Shown here: positions 62,784 through 64,000 of the stretch, piece by piece
Layout of the letters: every line of letters begins with the position of its first letter
How positions within the stretch are numbered: the first letter of the stretch is position 1
Assembly (NCBI GenBank): GCA_964035575.1
Contig: OZ037876.1
Span: 744,001 to 808,000, forward strand
DNA from: Rhynchopus sp. YZ270_cl-10
Lineage: Eukaryota; Euglenozoa; Diplonemea; Diplonemida; Diplonemidae
Direction of reading: 5' to 3'
DNA length: 64,000 nucleotides
Notes under the pieces: generated by a model
The model's input: the letters and a program-made list of their open reading frames with translations, nothing else
What the model was told of the DNA's origin: nothing
The model's database searches: none
Program-made: the position numbers and the translations under genes

Positions 62784-62826
62784 AAAGATGAATGAGCCCT
62801 CAAACCAGGCACGCATTGCATCTAAA
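62784..62826 (+). repeat. Short stem-loop repeat, subfamily B (long loop)
   Basis: AAAGATGAATGAGCCCTCAA, ACCAGGCACGCATTGCATCT; outer AGATG/CATCT. Confidence 0.65.
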
Positions 62827-63850
62827 ATGGGGGTGGGAAACTGAAAAGGTGTTGCTGTGGATTAGAAGGGACTGAAATGACATACTTTGGGCTCAGCAGG
62901 ACACCTAAAAGAAAACTAAAGAGTGATGGTGCAAAAAACTAAACTTTTTTTTTGGTGTTATAGACAGAAGCGTGTCCTGCCACAAAAAAAACAAAAACAA
63001 AAAAAGTGGTGCGGGAAAGGGAAAGGGACATATTGCACACAAGGAGCAAGACACACGCCCCCCTTATTAAACTGATTCTACACATCAGCAGTATCCTTAA
63101 TCAGTGTGTGGAACACCAAAGGATGTGCTGCACTGTACGAAAACAGCTGATTTTTTAGTTTTATTTTTTTTTGTTTTTTGTGACTATTTTGGGTTTGCCC
63201 TCCTCTGCCCAAAAAGACTTATTTATTTACCAACTAATCTTTCCACCAACTGGGAAAAGAGCTGTACTCAATGTGAGGGGGTTTTTTTAATACAATGGCC
63301 ACCAATCGGATGCATAGTAACACGGTCCGTAAAGAAGATCAAGTACTTCCAAACCCTCTTAACCCTTTACGGACCACGACCGATTTTTTCGATTTGCTAG
63401 GATCTTCTCTCCCGTAGGTAAAATGTGATCTGATGCATATTTTTGATCGTACCTGGCCGCAATTGAAAGATTTTGAGCAGATCTTTCAAATGGAGCAGAA
63501 ATCGAAATAAAATGAGAAAAATGGAAAATGGAAAATTGAGGAGAGCTGATATTTTTTTCTGAAAATTTTGAAGAAAAAAATTATTCCGGCTGCGCACCTG
63601 TTTTTTCGGTTTTCGAAAATGGCTTTATTTGAAAGATCGGTTCAAAATCTTTCAAAAGAAAAAAAAATCGATCAAAAAGTCCTAGTAGATAATGTCTCAC
63701 TGCATGGAGAGAAGGTACCAACCAACTACATATACCGTAATTGTACAGAGGTTGGACAGTACAAAAGTTGGGGCTTTTGGGACTTTTGGCCAACTTGGCA
63801 TGGTGCTGAACAAAGGTGAACGCCGCATCCCACGCACATGTAATCTGTTT

Positions 63851-64000
63851 TCAGACGCCTGTTTCCCAAGCAAGAAGAAGTTGTCGACCAACACCCTCCT
63901 GCCAGTGTCTCTGTACCTTGACCGTGTTGATATAGATTTTGTACCCCTCCCTGTGGCTTTCCGTACCCTCCCGCCGAAATTTCGAAGGGACCCTCCGAAA
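63851..64000 (-). CDS. Possible C-terminal end of a further gene (partial)
   Basis: From the right edge a minus frame reads ...GYKIYINTVKVQRHWQEGVG...LAWETGV to a TGA at 63853-63851. It has protein-like composition and the same direction as the other genes. However, one other minus frame and one plus frame (preceded by TGTTTTCAG and also open to the edge, LLPVSLYLDRVDIDFV) look equally protein-like over this short stretch. The region is probably coding; strand and frame are uncertain. Confidence 0.35.
   Translation of the reverse strand, partial: FRRVPSKFRREGTESHREGYKIYINTVKVQRHWQEGVGRQLLLAWETGV

Larger units (their letters stand above)
59558..63850. other. Intergenic, repeat-rich, no supported gene
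   Basis: About 4.3 kb. Holds stem-loops at 59998, 60052, 60962, 61223, 61501, 61553 and 62784, the repeat at 60091, subfamily D at 61615 and 62590, an inverted-repeat element at 61734-62041 and a mariner-like miniature element at 62387-62493. Apparent frames are short and without splice or start support. Confidence 0.55.

Overview
This is a window of a eukaryotic nuclear genome. I read fourteen well-supported genes in it. All fourteen lie on the minus strand, so the region is read from right to left. They have short GT-AG introns, mostly with a GTATGT-type 5' splice site, and intron phase is kept at every junction I could work out. Most genes also have a pyrimidine tract and an AG close upstream of the start codon, as expected for spliced-leader trans-splicing of a polycistronic transcript. 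One-way gene clusters with trans-splice-like acceptors, true cis-introns and a helical repeat I associate with kinetoplastid proteins suggest Euglenozoa, most likely a diplonemid. This is inference: no spliced-leader gene, rRNA or tRNA is visible. The metacaspase has the p10-before-p20 order I know from algae with secondary plastids, which argues for caution.

Right to left: a possible partial reading frame at the right edge; a 1.9 kb-plus gene desert; a 1894-residue scaffold with about seven PDZ domains and an ADP-ribosyltransferase-like segment (51444-59557), assembled here from four exons; a 73-residue two-exon gene (48579-48974); a repeat-filled stretch with two weak small gene candidates (41.7-44.8 kb); a 1434-residue membrane protein joining an M64-type metallopeptidase, a tetraspanin, EF-hands and WW domains (36864-41168); a type III metacaspase (33170-34216); a PDZ-containing basic protein (30664-32648); a UBE2W-like ubiquitin-conjugating enzyme (29829-30392); a coiled-coil protein (24245-26978); a right-handed beta-helix protein (22425-23648); an acylated class I cyclic nucleotide phosphodiesterase (18216-21033); a 9 kb repeat-rich desert; an O-fucosyltransferase-like protein (7647-9020); a basal-body-like repeat protein (4728-7496); a deaminase-fold protein (3479-4552); an F-box/zinc protein (2395-3324); and the N-terminal part of a coiled-coil protein with Sfi1-like repeats that runs off the left edge (1-1814).

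Space between genes is AT-rich and full of homopolymer runs. It carries (i) several non-autonomous DNA transposons, including hAT-like elements with CAG... ends, two of them with perfect 8-bp target duplications; and (ii) about 45 copies of very short stem-loop elements (30-45 bases) that share an outer stem, a bulge and a CCTCTCG-like loop but change the inner stem in a pairwise compensated way. The clear copies all lie in the same orientation relative to the genes and occur both between genes and inside introns. I know of no described family that matches them. The gene contents suggest signalling and cytoskeletal functions (cAMP/cGMP turnover, ubiquitin, PDZ scaffolding, calcium), but the cluster is not a metabolic operon.
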